Below, in pieces: positions 43,001 through 50,115 of a stretch of 64,000 nucleotides of DNA. The stretch covers positions 1 through 64,000 of the forward strand of contig DASYZE010000075.1 in NCBI GenBank assembly GCA_035946625.1. The letters run 5' to 3'. The position numbers were made by a program, and so were the translations under genes. The notes beneath the pieces are model-generated. The model was given only the letters and a program-made list of their open reading frames with translations. It ran no database searches and had not been told where the DNA came from. Within the stretch, counting starts at the first letter, position 1; every line of letters begins with the position of its first letter. Source of the DNA: DASYXZ01 sp035946625 (GTDB taxonomy: Bacteria > Acidobacteriota > Terriglobia > UBA7540).

Positions 43001-44525
43001 CAGTGAGGGTGCCATTGCGCGTGCCTCGCGCCGTGGGCGTAAAGGTCAATGAGATGGTGCAATTTGCGCCGGTTGCCACTGACGCCCCGCAGTTGTTGGT
43101 CTGGGGAAAATCCCCGCTTATCGCGAGACCCAACAACAGTTTTGCGGACCCCGTGTTGGTAACAGTCAGCGTCTGGACCCCACTGGTCGTGCCATACGCT
43201 GTCGACCCGAAAGCGAAACTTGTAGCTGATAGACTGATGGCGGCAGGGAAAAACTCATAGACGCCTATGTCAACGGTACCCTGCTGAATCCTGGGGTTTC
43301 CATCCAAGTCCGTGGAGGGAAGAAGCGGTGCTGCGTTATTTCCGGCGTTAATGGCGGGGGATTCCAACTCGAGATGGAAATCGCTGGCGGGGAGGAAAAA
43401 CTTCGGGTCTGCGGAAATGTTGCCGTTCGCTCCGGTCTGATCAGTGCACGATCCACCATACGCAGACGCATCGGACGCGAATACATCATTGTTCTGGAAG
43501 TTCGCTGGGTTCGTAATTGAACTTGTGCAGAAAAAAACAGGGACATTGCCGGCGTCTGCGATGATGTTATTGGCCACTACAACGCTGTTATCGAGACCTC
43601 CCACGGAGATCTCGGAGCCTTGGGGAGCAGAATTGGCCGCGATTGTGTTGCTCACGAAAACCGATACTGGGGTGTCCCACTGCACTCCCCCGCCCTCGGA
43701 GGCGCTATTCTCCGCAATCAAGTTCTGGATAATGTTCAGGCCCGGGGTCGTGCCGGCAATCAATATCCCTCCTCCCCTGCCCGTGCCGCCCGCTGCGTTT
43801 CTCGTGATTATATTGCCTACGATCGTCGGGCTTAGTTCACCGGTGCCTCCACCGTTGAAGAGGGATATGCCACCGCCGCCTGCCCCATCCAAAACAGAGT
43901 TATTCGAGATTACGTTTCCGATTATTTGAGCTTCGGATCCGTTCACGATGCCGATACCCCCACCTCCAACACCTCCGGAGCATGCCCCCTGCAAATTATT
44001 ACTGATCGTGTTACCGCTGATCAGGGGTGACCCACCATTAATTCCTACCCCTGATCCCTCACATCCAACATTATTGGTGATGATGTTGCCAGTGATGGTC
44101 GGAGAGGCAAATTGTATAGAGACACCACCCCCTTGATAGCCATAAAGTCCGTTTGTGACCGTGAACCCATTGAGCACGGAGGTTAGCCCCTCTGCGGTAG
44201 CGAAAGCCACAACCGCAGTAATGCCGCCGCCATCGATGATTGTTACCTGCGGCCCGCCGGTGCTGGTCACGGTAATCGCCTTCCCATTGAAATTGATATT
44301 CTCCGTGTATGTTCCCGGCGACACCTGCACCGTGTCTCCATTCACCGCTGCGTTGATAGCCGCCTGAATCGTAGGCTGGTCGGCGGGCACGTGGATGATG
44401 GTAGCGGCCCGCGTCACCGACCATGAACTCAACAGGAGCGCAACCAGGGCCCAGGACTGAACCTGCGCTTTCTTAGGTTGCATCAGCATCGCGCTCTCCG
44501 ACTTCATTGGCATGATCTTATTCAC
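40011..44525 (-). CDS. Giant surface protein: beta-helix, anchor D, IPT and FG-GAP repeats
   Basis: A 1504-residue protein. The GTG at 44525 is preferred because TGGAG lies seven bases upstream; the signal peptide (WALVALLLSSWSVTRA) follows. Residues about 45-400 are a right-handed beta-helix (GNTISNNLQGACSGG, IIQNLIAENSASEGGG) ending in a choice-of-anchor Q stretch (DPKFFLPASDFHL). Then come two anchor D domains, an IPT/TIG domain, six FG-GAP units (GNGDGTF), two more anchor D domains, and a C-terminal module with two helices, MPACGGGS and an LTLTVN end. Likely surface-exposed polysaccharide-binding or adhesive protein; no lyase active site was identified. Confidence 0.9.
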   Translation of the reverse strand: MNKIMPMKSESAMLMQPKKAQVQSWALVALLLSSWSVTRAATIIHVPADQPTIQAAINAAVNGDTVQVSPGTYTENINFNGKAITVTSTGGPQVTIIDGGGITAVVAFATAEGLTSVLNGFTVTNGLYGYQGGGVSIQFASPTITGNIITNNVGCEGSGVGINGGSPLISGNTISNNLQGACSGGVGGGGIGIVNGSEAQIIGNVISNNSVLDGAGGGGISLFNGGGTGELSPTIVGNIITRNAAGGTGRGGGILIAGTTPGLNIIQNLIAENSASEGGGVQWDTPVSVFVSNTIAANSAPQGSEISVGGLDNSVVVANNIIADAGNVPVFFCTSSITNPANFQNNDVFASDASAYGGSCTDQTGANGNISADPKFFLPASDFHLELESPAINAGNNAAPLLPSTDLDGNPRIQQGTVDIGVYEFFPAAISLSATSFAFGSTAYGTTSGVQTLTVTNTGSAKLLLGLAISGDFPQTNNCGASVATGANCTISLTFTPTARGTRNGTLTVASNASGSPNLISLVGTGVAPVTTLSATSLSFGNQLQGTTSPPQIITIGNTGDIALTLSSISISGEFAQTNSCTGPVSVGGSCTVSVTFNPTTTGTTVGALTLTDNSIGSPQTVMLTGSGIVYPVPQVYQLTPPEAVAGGAAFTMTVTGTGFFPATIVNWNGSPRTTTFVSSTQITAAILASDIATVGTRVVTAVNPPPGGGPSTFPAGFDVITPNPSLAFSKTDFTVGQSPRGMAMGDFNGDDHMDLAMPNYYDGTLSVLLGKGDGTFQTQAVYASGFLPLVAVTGDFNHDGKLDLAVTNSGCPPSGDCLDRGLSIFLGNGDGTFQSPLPFSTGQVPIPSSVATGDFNRDGKLDLAVGIFGASGGEVDIYLGNGDGTFQAGATYHVGTQYSQPPSSIVVADFNGDGKLDLATADWFNSSSVSIFLGNGDGTFQSQVQYATGGSPYSMALADFNGDGKLDLAVANNDARADSVSILLGNGDGTFQAHVDYATGVSPVSVTIGDFNGDGKLDLATADAGSNTVSILLGNGDGTFQTNQDFVVGVAPVSIVASDFNGDGTLDLAVANGGSNTVSVMLQIPAVTLSGTSLSFGNQALASASAPQSITLKNTGSAPLGFPSSMAISGANAADFSQTNTCGTSLAGGASCTISVTFTPTTIGTEAGTLTITDNAAGSPQTVALGGTGMGSAVSLSPASLTFAAQLDASSSAAQAITLTNTGNAVLAVAGIAASGDFAETNTCGASVAASSSCTISITFTPTAAGARGGTLTITDNASGGSQTAALSGTGADFTAVAASGSSTSATVTAGGSASYTLSFSGTPGFSGTVALACADPASLSSCTVNPASLSLNGTTSANATITVTTTARSMVGPESFNRRPALRVPPTLFSVWTPERVRFVMACLALVLVLGMLGMLGAAWRQRKQLPAQGFLPLHVALASAVLLVVMLAALSMPACGGGSSPVPPVGNPGTPSGTYTLSVTATATSGSATLIRTTNLTLTVN

Positions 44526-44782
44526 GTGTATTCTCCAGTCCCACAGGGTCATAATCTTTCCGATTTCGCCCGGCCGTTCCGGCTCGAGAGCCCGCGCCGC
44601 AGCCCCGGCGAGTGGAGGGACCTCACCTGAAATTCACCGGCCCTTGCTTTTTAGAATTTTGAAACATTACGTTCAGGCGGATTTATATCAAATTCGCCAT
44701 TAATGAGCAAACATTCTGAGCTGGCTGATGAAGAAGCCTCGGGACGTGCCATTCTGATCGAGGCGAAGAAGGTAACTCTATG

Positions 44783-45279
44783 AGCAAACCAGGGCGTGAT
44801 GCTTCTCCCGCGGGCGCGGGATCAGCATGACAGTAGGGGGATTTTTGCATCAGCCTGACGAATCTTTGCTTGCAAATCAGGGCGGGATGCTTCCCCCGCG
44901 GCTGCGGGATCAGCATGACAGGATGGGGAGTTTTGCGTCAGCCTGACGAATCTTTGCTTGCAAACCAGGGCGGGATGCTTCTCCCGCGGGCGCTGGATCA
45001 GCATGACAGGATGGGGAGTTTTGCGTTGGCCTGACGAATTTTTGCTTGCAAGCGAGAGCGGGATGCTTCTCCCGCGGCTGCGGGATCAGCATGACAGTAG
45101 GGGGAGTTTTGCGTCGGCCTGACGAATCTTTGCTTGCAAGCCAGGGCGGGATGCTTCTCCTGCGGGCGCGGGACCAGCATGACAGGATGGGGAGTTTTGC
45201 GTCGGCCTGACGAATCTTTGCTTGCAAGCCAGGGCGGGATGCTTCTCCCGCGGCTGCGGGATCAGCGTGACAGTATGGG
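44783..45279. repeat. Array of 88-bp tandem repeats
   Basis: About 5.6 units with an exact 88-bp period: GATGCTT begins at 44798, 44886, 44974, 45062, 45150 and 45238. Units differ by substitutions but show no length change. Each unit has a hairpin ATGCT, TC, TCCCGC, loop, GCGGGA, TC, AGCAT. Since 88 is not a multiple of three, the array cannot encode a repeated protein. It lies between divergent genes. The rest of 44526-45717 holds no gene I can support. Confidence 0.85.
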
Positions 45280-45717
45280 AACCTTAATTATAAGTCTGTT
45301 CATGCGCTTTTTAATGGGGTGGTCCGGGAAAGTCATTCCGTTTCGAGGAACGCGTGGTTAGGGGCGAGGTTTAGATGTTTGTTTCTTCGTCGTTCATGAA
45401 GCTGGCATCGCGGGGGCGGCCGGCGCGCGGCTTTTTCCGTTCTGACCCAGGCGGGCGCTGCAATTTGGACACAGGCTGTTTTGTTTCAAGTCAATCCACT
45501 CCACGGCATGGGAGGGGGCCAGGGGGCACTGGCAGCCTTTTTTTGGTGATCAATACCCACGGTCACAAAGGACGATGACCGTGGTTACGGCTGAGTTTTC
45601 CTCTTCTCTCCGGGCGGAACATGTTGATGAAATCGTTGGGGACTGGATTCCAGTCCGTCTTCTTGTGATAAACTTCCGCCCGTCACGAAAGAAAATCAAA
45701 CTGAGGATTGCAATTCT

Positions 45718-47424
45718 ATGGCTCAAATTTCATCTCGATCCAAGCAATATGACGTGGTGATTGTCGGCTCGGGGGCGGGCGGGGGGATGGCGGCGTACGT
45801 CCTGACGCAGGCGGGGGCGAAGTGCCTGATGCTGGAGGCGGGAAGCTGGTACGACACGGCCAAGGAATCGAAAATGATGGAGTGGAATTACAACGCTCCG
45901 CACCGCGGCGCCTCCACGCCGGAAAAGCCGTTTGGATATTTTGACGCCACCGTGAACGGCGGCTGGCAGGTGAAGGGCGAACCTTATACCAGCGCGCCGG
46001 GCAACGACTGGATGTGGTGGCGGGCGCGCATGTTGGGCGGGCGGACGAATCACTGGGGACGGATTTCTCTGCGCATGGGTCCCTATGACTTCAAGCCTTA
46101 CAGCCGCGACGGCAAAGGCTTCGATTGGCCGATCACTTATGACGATCTGGCGCCTTATTACGACAAGACGGAGGAATTGATCGGAGTATTCGGAACCCAG
46201 GAAGGCAAAGAAAACACCCCGGACGGAAAATTTTTGCCAGCGCCCACGCCACGCTGCCACGAACTGCTGATCCAAAAGACTTGCGAGAAGCTGGGAATCC
46301 CCTGCATTCCCGCGCGCCTCTCCATCCTCACCCGCGCGCATCATGGGCGTCCGGCCTGCCATTACTGCGGGCAATGCGGACGGAGCTGCGCGACGGGCTC
46401 GAATTTTTCCTCGCCCACGGTTTTGCTGCCTCCCGCCCTGGCCACCGGGAACCTGGAAATCCGCTGCGACGCCATGGTGCGCGAAGTTCTGGTGAATTCG
46501 GAAGGACGGGCCACCGGCGTTTCCTACATTGACAAGAAAACCCGCAAAGAAGTGCAGGTGCGGGGAAAAATTGTGGTGCTGGCCGCCAGCGCGTGCGAGA
46601 CGGCGCGCCTGCTGCTCAATTCGCGCAGCCGAATGTTCCCGAATGGGCTCGCCAATTCGAGCGGCCTGGTAGGGAAATACCTGATGGACACGGTGGGCAC
46701 GAGCGTGGGGGGATTCCTGCCTATCATGATGGATCTGCCGCCTCACAATGACGATGGCGTGGGCGGAATGCACCTCTACATGCCGTGGTGGAATTACCAG
46801 AAACAATTGCGCAACGAGCTGCCCTTCGCGCGCGGGTACCATATTGAGTTTGGCGGCGGGCGCGACATGCCGGGCCCCGGCGTAGGGTACGGGACGGAAA
46901 GAATCCTGGGCGGGGGGTACGGAGTCGAGTTGAAGCGCGGCTGCCGCAAGATCTATGGGGCCGGGATTGGTTTTTCCGTGCGCGGAGAAATGATTCCCAA
47001 CCAGGACAGTTACTGCGAGATTGATGAAAACGTGGTGGACCAGTGGGGCATTCCCGTGCTGAAATTCCATTTCAAGTGGAGTGACGACGAAATCCTGCAG
47101 GCCAAGCACGGCCAGGAAACTTTCCGGGAGATCATTCTGGCGGCGGGCGGCGAGGTCGTCTATTCCGAGGGCGCGGAGAGCCAGTGGGGTATTTCCAAGG
47201 GCGGCGAAATTATTCACGAAGTAGGAACGACGCAAATGGGCGACGACCGCAGGAAGTCCGTGCTGAATCAGCATTGCCAGGCGTGGGATTGTAAAAACTT
47301 GTTTGCAACCGACGGCGCGCCCTTTGTGAGCAACGCGGACAAAAACCCGACCCTCAGCATCATGGCGCTGGCTTGGCGCACTTCGGAATATATCGCCGAC
47401 CAGGTGAAAAAAATGAACGTTTGA
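45718..47424 (+). CDS. GMC-family FAD oxidoreductase with CxxCxxCxxxC motif
   Basis: A 568-residue flavoprotein. The FAD-binding motif GSGAGGGMAAYVL is at about 17-29, LMLEAG follows, and the C-terminus holds the GMC signature (HEVGTTQMGDD) and the NPTLSIMALAWRTSEYIA block. A Cys cluster CHYCGQCGRSC near 218-228 has the spacing of [4Fe-4S] ligands. It is followed 54 bases later by a Tat-exported gluconate-dehydrogenase subunit 3 gene, so I infer a periplasmic sugar or polyol dehydrogenase complex in which this subunit, which has no signal peptide, is exported with its partner. Substrate unknown. Confidence 0.9.
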   Translation: MAQISSRSKQYDVVIVGSGAGGGMAAYVLTQAGAKCLMLEAGSWYDTAKESKMMEWNYNAPHRGASTPEKPFGYFDATVNGGWQVKGEPYTSAPGNDWMWWRARMLGGRTNHWGRISLRMGPYDFKPYSRDGKGFDWPITYDDLAPYYDKTEELIGVFGTQEGKENTPDGKFLPAPTPRCHELLIQKTCEKLGIPCIPARLSILTRAHHGRPACHYCGQCGRSCATGSNFSSPTVLLPPALATGNLEIRCDAMVREVLVNSEGRATGVSYIDKKTRKEVQVRGKIVVLAASACETARLLLNSRSRMFPNGLANSSGLVGKYLMDTVGTSVGGFLPIMMDLPPHNDDGVGGMHLYMPWWNYQKQLRNELPFARGYHIEFGGGRDMPGPGVGYGTERILGGGYGVELKRGCRKIYGAGIGFSVRGEMIPNQDSYCEIDENVVDQWGIPVLKFHFKWSDDEILQAKHGQETFREIILAAGGEVVYSEGAESQWGISKGGEIIHEVGTTQMGDDRRKSVLNQHCQAWDCKNLFATDGAPFVSNADKNPTLSIMALAWRTSEYIADQVKKMNV

Positions 47425-47429
47425 TATTT

Positions 47430-47466
47430 CTGATTTCCGATTTCTGATTTTGGATTTTGGATTGGA
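47430..47466. repeat. Heptamer-repeat tract in the GMC operon spacer
   Basis: Successive units GATTTCC, GATTTCT, GATTTTG, GATTTTG fill the spacer before the subunit 3 gene. Only one arm is present. The seven-base period matches that of the hairpin elements elsewhere in the window. Confidence 0.5.
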
Positions 47467-47478
47467 TATGAGGTGAAA

Positions 47479-48189
47479 ATGAGCAAAGTAAAGGAAAATA
47501 TTCCTGTGGAATTATCTGACCGTGACAAGCAAGAAGGTGACGGCCGAAATGAACTCCGAAGCCCGAAGGCCGAATCCCGCCACACCTTCAAGCGTCGCGA
47601 CATGCTGAAAGCTATGACGGCGGTTCCGGCCGCGGCTTTGGTGTCACTCTCGCCCGGAGCCTCGGCTCCGGCTCACGCGGAGCCGCCATCGGTCACGGAG
47701 GGGGCCACGGTTGCACAGGCCGCCGGCGCTTACAAGCGGAAGGCTCTGGATGAACACGAGTGGAAAGCCATCCGCATCCTGAGCGACTGGATTATTCCCG
47801 CCGATGAACGCAGCGGGAGCGCCACCGAAGCGGGCGTGCCGGAATTCATTGACGACTGGCTGGACTTTAAGCGCGGACGGACTCTGGACAAGGTTCGCGG
47901 CGGATTGACCTGGCTCGATCTTGAATGCAACCGGCAGTTTCATCACGATTTTGCAGACTGCACGAAAGAGCAACAAAAACAGATGCTGGATCGCATCGCT
48001 TATCCCAAGCAAGCCGCGCCGGAGGACGCGGCGGGCGTGGCCTTTTTCAACGAAATGCGCAATCTGGTGGTGAGTGGATTTTTCTCCAGCAAAATGGGCG
48101 TGAAAGACCTGCCCTACCTCGGCAATCAAATGCTGACCGAGTGGAATGGGTGTCCGCCCGAGGTGCTGGCGAAGTTGGGGCTGAAATGA
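47479..48189 (+). CDS. Gluconate 2-dehydrogenase subunit 3 family protein, Tat-exported
   Basis: A 236-residue protein starting at the ATG at 47479 behind GAGGTGAAA. The twin-arginine signal is RRDMLKAMTAVPAAALVSL near residues 41-59. The mature part has the family core DWIIPADERSGSATEAGVPEFIDDW (about 99-123) and a C-terminal LPYLGNQMLTEWNGCPPEVL. In related complexes this subunit escorts the flavin subunit across the membrane. Its stop codon shares a base with the left arm of the inverted-repeat cassette beginning at 48189. Confidence 0.9.
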   Translation: MSKVKENIPVELSDRDKQEGDGRNELRSPKAESRHTFKRRDMLKAMTAVPAAALVSLSPGASAPAHAEPPSVTEGATVAQAAGAYKRKALDEHEWKAIRILSDWIIPADERSGSATEAGVPEFIDDWLDFKRGRTLDKVRGGLTWLDLECNRQFHHDFADCTKEQQKQMLDRIAYPKQAAPEDAAGVAFFNEMRNLVVSGFFSSKMGVKDLPYLGNQMLTEWNGCPPEVLAKLGLK

Positions 48190-48219
48190 GTAGACAGTAG
48201 ACTGTAGACAGTAGACAGG
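48189..48219. repeat. Left 31-nt inverted-repeat arm of a putative mobile cassette
   Basis: Made of four tandem heptamers of type GTAGACW, with one base before and two after. It is the exact reverse complement of the right arm at 48624-48654. The first base is the last base of the upstream stop codon. Confidence 0.85.
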
Positions 48220-48237
48220 GGGAAGGAAGAGCTAATT

Positions 48238-48594
48238 TTACTTTTGGCTACGAACTGAATGGATGAGACCGTATAACATTCGACTTATTTCGTCAGCCTT
48301 ATCTGCCATTGGGTCGTATTCAATCTTGTACGCCAGGTCCCGGCAAAGAATAAAGTAGTAGCGCAACTCCTCGAGAGAACCCTGAGCCATATTGTAAAAG
48401 TGTATTTTATCGGGCCCGCTTCGGCGTTTGAAGCCTTCCGCAATGTTGGCAGGAATTGAGACGGCCGCTCTCTGCATTTGAGAGATAAGCCCGTATTTCT
48501 GGTCTGATGGGATTCCAACCGTTGTTTTATAGACTTGCAGAACTAAAGCATGGGCTTTTTGCCAGACTTCCAATTGTTCAAATCTTTCAATCAC
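48238..48594 (-). CDS. Four-helix-bundle protein (23S rRNA intervening-sequence type)
   Basis: A 118-residue protein of the family first found in 23S rRNA intervening sequences, also related to the Avd protein of diversity-generating retroelements. Hallmarks are FEQLEVWQKAHALVLQVYK near the N-terminus, then GLISQMQRAAVSIPANIAEG, and SLEELRYYFILCRDL. The GTG at 48594 follows AGGA. No reverse transcriptase or rRNA is nearby, so this is not a retroelement here. The gene lies alone, inverted relative to the GMC operon, between identical 31-nt inverted arms, which suggests a gene cassette. Its molecular role is unknown. Confidence 0.9.
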   Translation of the reverse strand: MIERFEQLEVWQKAHALVLQVYKTTVGIPSDQKYGLISQMQRAAVSIPANIAEGFKRRSGPDKIHFYNMAQGSLEELRYYFILCRDLAYKIEYDPMADKADEISRMLYGLIHSVRSQK

Positions 48595-48623
48595 CAGCTT
48601 CCTGCCCGTCTGTCCCTATTCTT

Positions 48624-48654
48624 CCTGTCTACTGTCTACAGTCTACTGTCTACT
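48624..48654. repeat. Right 31-nt inverted-repeat arm of a putative mobile cassette
   Basis: Exact reverse complement of 48189-48219. It contains the TAG stop codon of the pyrR gene (48650-48652), so the element supplies the end of that reading frame. Confidence 0.85.
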
Positions 48655-49237
48655 GTATTTTCTCGCAGAGCATCACCCGATCCTCGCCGTCCACTTCGTG
48701 CAGGCGGACTTCGATCACTTCCTGGTCGGTCGTCTGAACCACGCGGCCGATATAGTTGGCCTGGATGGGAAGTTCGCGATGGCCGCGATCGATGAGCACG
48801 CACAACTCCACGCGGCGCGGGCGGCCCTGATCCACCAGGGCGTCGAGGGCAGCGCGCGTGGTGCGGCCGGTGTAAAGCACATCGTCCACCATGACGACAA
48901 TTTTGTCCTGGACGGAAAAGGGCAGCTTGGCCCGCTGGACCACCGGTTTCTGATCGACGGTGGAAAGGTCGTCGCGATAGAAAGTGATGTCCAAAATTCC
49001 GACGGGGGTTGCCACTTTCTCGATTTCGGCAATTTTCTGGGCGAGGCGGGACGCGATGGGCACGCCGCGGCGGCGGATGCCTACAAATACCAGCCCGGCA
49101 TTGCCATTGTTGCGCTCCACAATTTCGTGGGCCAGGCGGACCAGAGTGCGCTCGATCTCGGACGATGACATTAACTGCGCTTTTTCGCGGACACCAACCT
49201 TCGCGCCCGTGGCGCCGGCGGATTCAGGTTTTTTCAT
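48650..49237 (-). CDS. pyrR: PyrR: pyr operon regulator / uracil phosphoribosyltransferase
   Basis: A 195-residue phosphoribosyltransferase. The ATG at 49237 follows GGAGGATAT; an open stretch six codons earlier is less likely. The PRPP-binding motif VVMVDDVLYTGRTTRAAL, the RRGVPIASRL block and VLIDRGHRELPI identify PyrR, which senses UMP to attenuate pyrimidine genes and can form UMP from uracil. No pyr gene follows downstream; the neighbour is the four-helix-bundle cassette, whose right arm provides the stop codon. Its last residues (CEKIQ) may therefore be acquired. Confidence 0.93.
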   Translation of the reverse strand: MKKPESAGATGAKVGVREKAQLMSSSEIERTLVRLAHEIVERNNGNAGLVFVGIRRRGVPIASRLAQKIAEIEKVATPVGILDITFYRDDLSTVDQKPVVQRAKLPFSVQDKIVVMVDDVLYTGRTTRAALDALVDQGRPRRVELCVLIDRGHRELPIQANYIGRVVQTTDQEVIEVRLHEVDGEDRVMLCEKIQ

Positions 49238-49397
49238 ATATCCTCCGGCGCGCATTATAGCATTCAGGCAGGCGGCGGGAAGCAGGGCGCGCGGGGGCGG
49301 GAGAGAAATTATTTTTACAGGATTCTTATGGGAAATGTTATAGGCTAGGCGGCCTGGCGCGGAACGTCAGCACCCTGCGTTCCCTTCTTGATAAACT

Positions 49398-49907
49398 GTG
49401 AAGCGAATCAACTACGAATTCAAAGCCCGGCTCAAGAGTGACGGCGTGGTGCGCGCGGCGCTCAAGAAGTTGGGCGCGCGCTACGTCGGAACCGACCACC
49501 AGGTGGACACTTATTTTCGCGTTCCCGCCGGAAGGCTGAAAATTCGGGAAGGCCGGATTGAAAACGCCTTGATCTTTTACCAGCGCTCGAACGCCCGGCG
49601 GGCGCGCCAGTCGAAGGTTGAAATGATGATGTTACCTCCCCGCAATTCCATTCGCGCCATCCTGGCCGCTGCCCTCGGGGTGCGCGTGGTGGTGGACAAA
49701 CGCCGTGAGATTTATTTTGTCGGCAACGTCAAGATTCATCTCGACCGCGTGCGCGGCCTGGGCAGGTTCGTGGAGGTTGAAGCTATTTCACGCGGGGGCA
49801 GGGTGGCCAAAGTTCGGGAGCAGGCGCGAAAGTTTCAGAAACTATTTGGCATCAAGGCGGCGGATATTGTACCGCAATCGTATTCGGATTTGATTCTTGC
49901 GAAGTGA
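49398..49907 (+). CDS. CYTH-domain protein (class IV adenylate cyclase-like)
   Basis: A 169-residue protein with the GTG start at 49398. The N-terminal YEFKAR is a CYTH triphosphate/metal-binding strand, followed by HQVDTYFRVPAGRLKIREG, FYQRSN, and VKIHLDRVRGLGRFVEVEA, all hallmarks of CyaB-type class IV cyclases and related triphosphate-tunnel enzymes. Product may be cAMP or another nucleotide/phosphate compound. CRP-like sites elsewhere in the window make a cAMP role attractive, but this is a guess. Intergenic DNA on both sides; likely its own unit. Confidence 0.85.
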   Translation: MKRINYEFKARLKSDGVVRAALKKLGARYVGTDHQVDTYFRVPAGRLKIREGRIENALIFYQRSNARRARQSKVEMMMLPPRNSIRAILAAALGVRVVVDKRREIYFVGNVKIHLDRVRGLGRFVEVEAISRGGRVAKVREQARKFQKLFGIKAADIVPQSYSDLILAK

Positions 49908-49922
49908 GGCTGCGAAGGCAGT

Positions 49923-50013
49923 CGAAAGTCAAAAGTTAAGAGTTAAACGTCAAAGAAGTGGTGCTTTCAACCTTTACCTTTTGACCTTTGCCTTTTCCCT
50001 TTTCATTTTGACA
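49923..50013. repeat. Intergenic heptamer-repeat hairpin
   Basis: The left arm runs AGTCAAA, AGTTAAG, AGTTAAA, CGTCAAA; the reverse complement of the right arm runs TGTCAAA, ATGAAAA, GGGAAAA, GGCAAAG, GTCAAAA. Both share an RGTYAAA-like unit. The short centre lacks a gene. Located between the CYTH gene and the second GMC gene. Confidence 0.5.
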
Positions 50014-50115
50014 CTCCCAACTTTCTGCTTGCAACCAACGCATTCCGCGATAGACTTTCCTGCCTTGAAGAAAGGATCGCCAATTCATTCATTTGATTGA
50101 TGAAGGGGAAATCAT

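Noticed and set aside
44783..45279. CRISPR array or repeat-protein gene
   Set aside because: Units are contiguous 88-bp repeats without unique spacers, and 88 is not divisible by three, so neither applies.
45730..47274. A 514-codon open frame on the minus strand
   Set aside because: It lies antisense to the GMC oxidoreductase, has a His/Arg/Pro-rich shadow composition and no ribosome site.
48189..48654. Diversity-generating retroelement
   Set aside because: The four-helix-bundle protein resembles Avd, but no reverse transcriptase, template repeat or variable repeat is seen nearby.
48189..48654. Classical insertion sequence
   Set aside because: No transposase is encoded, and I saw no target-site duplication outside the arms.
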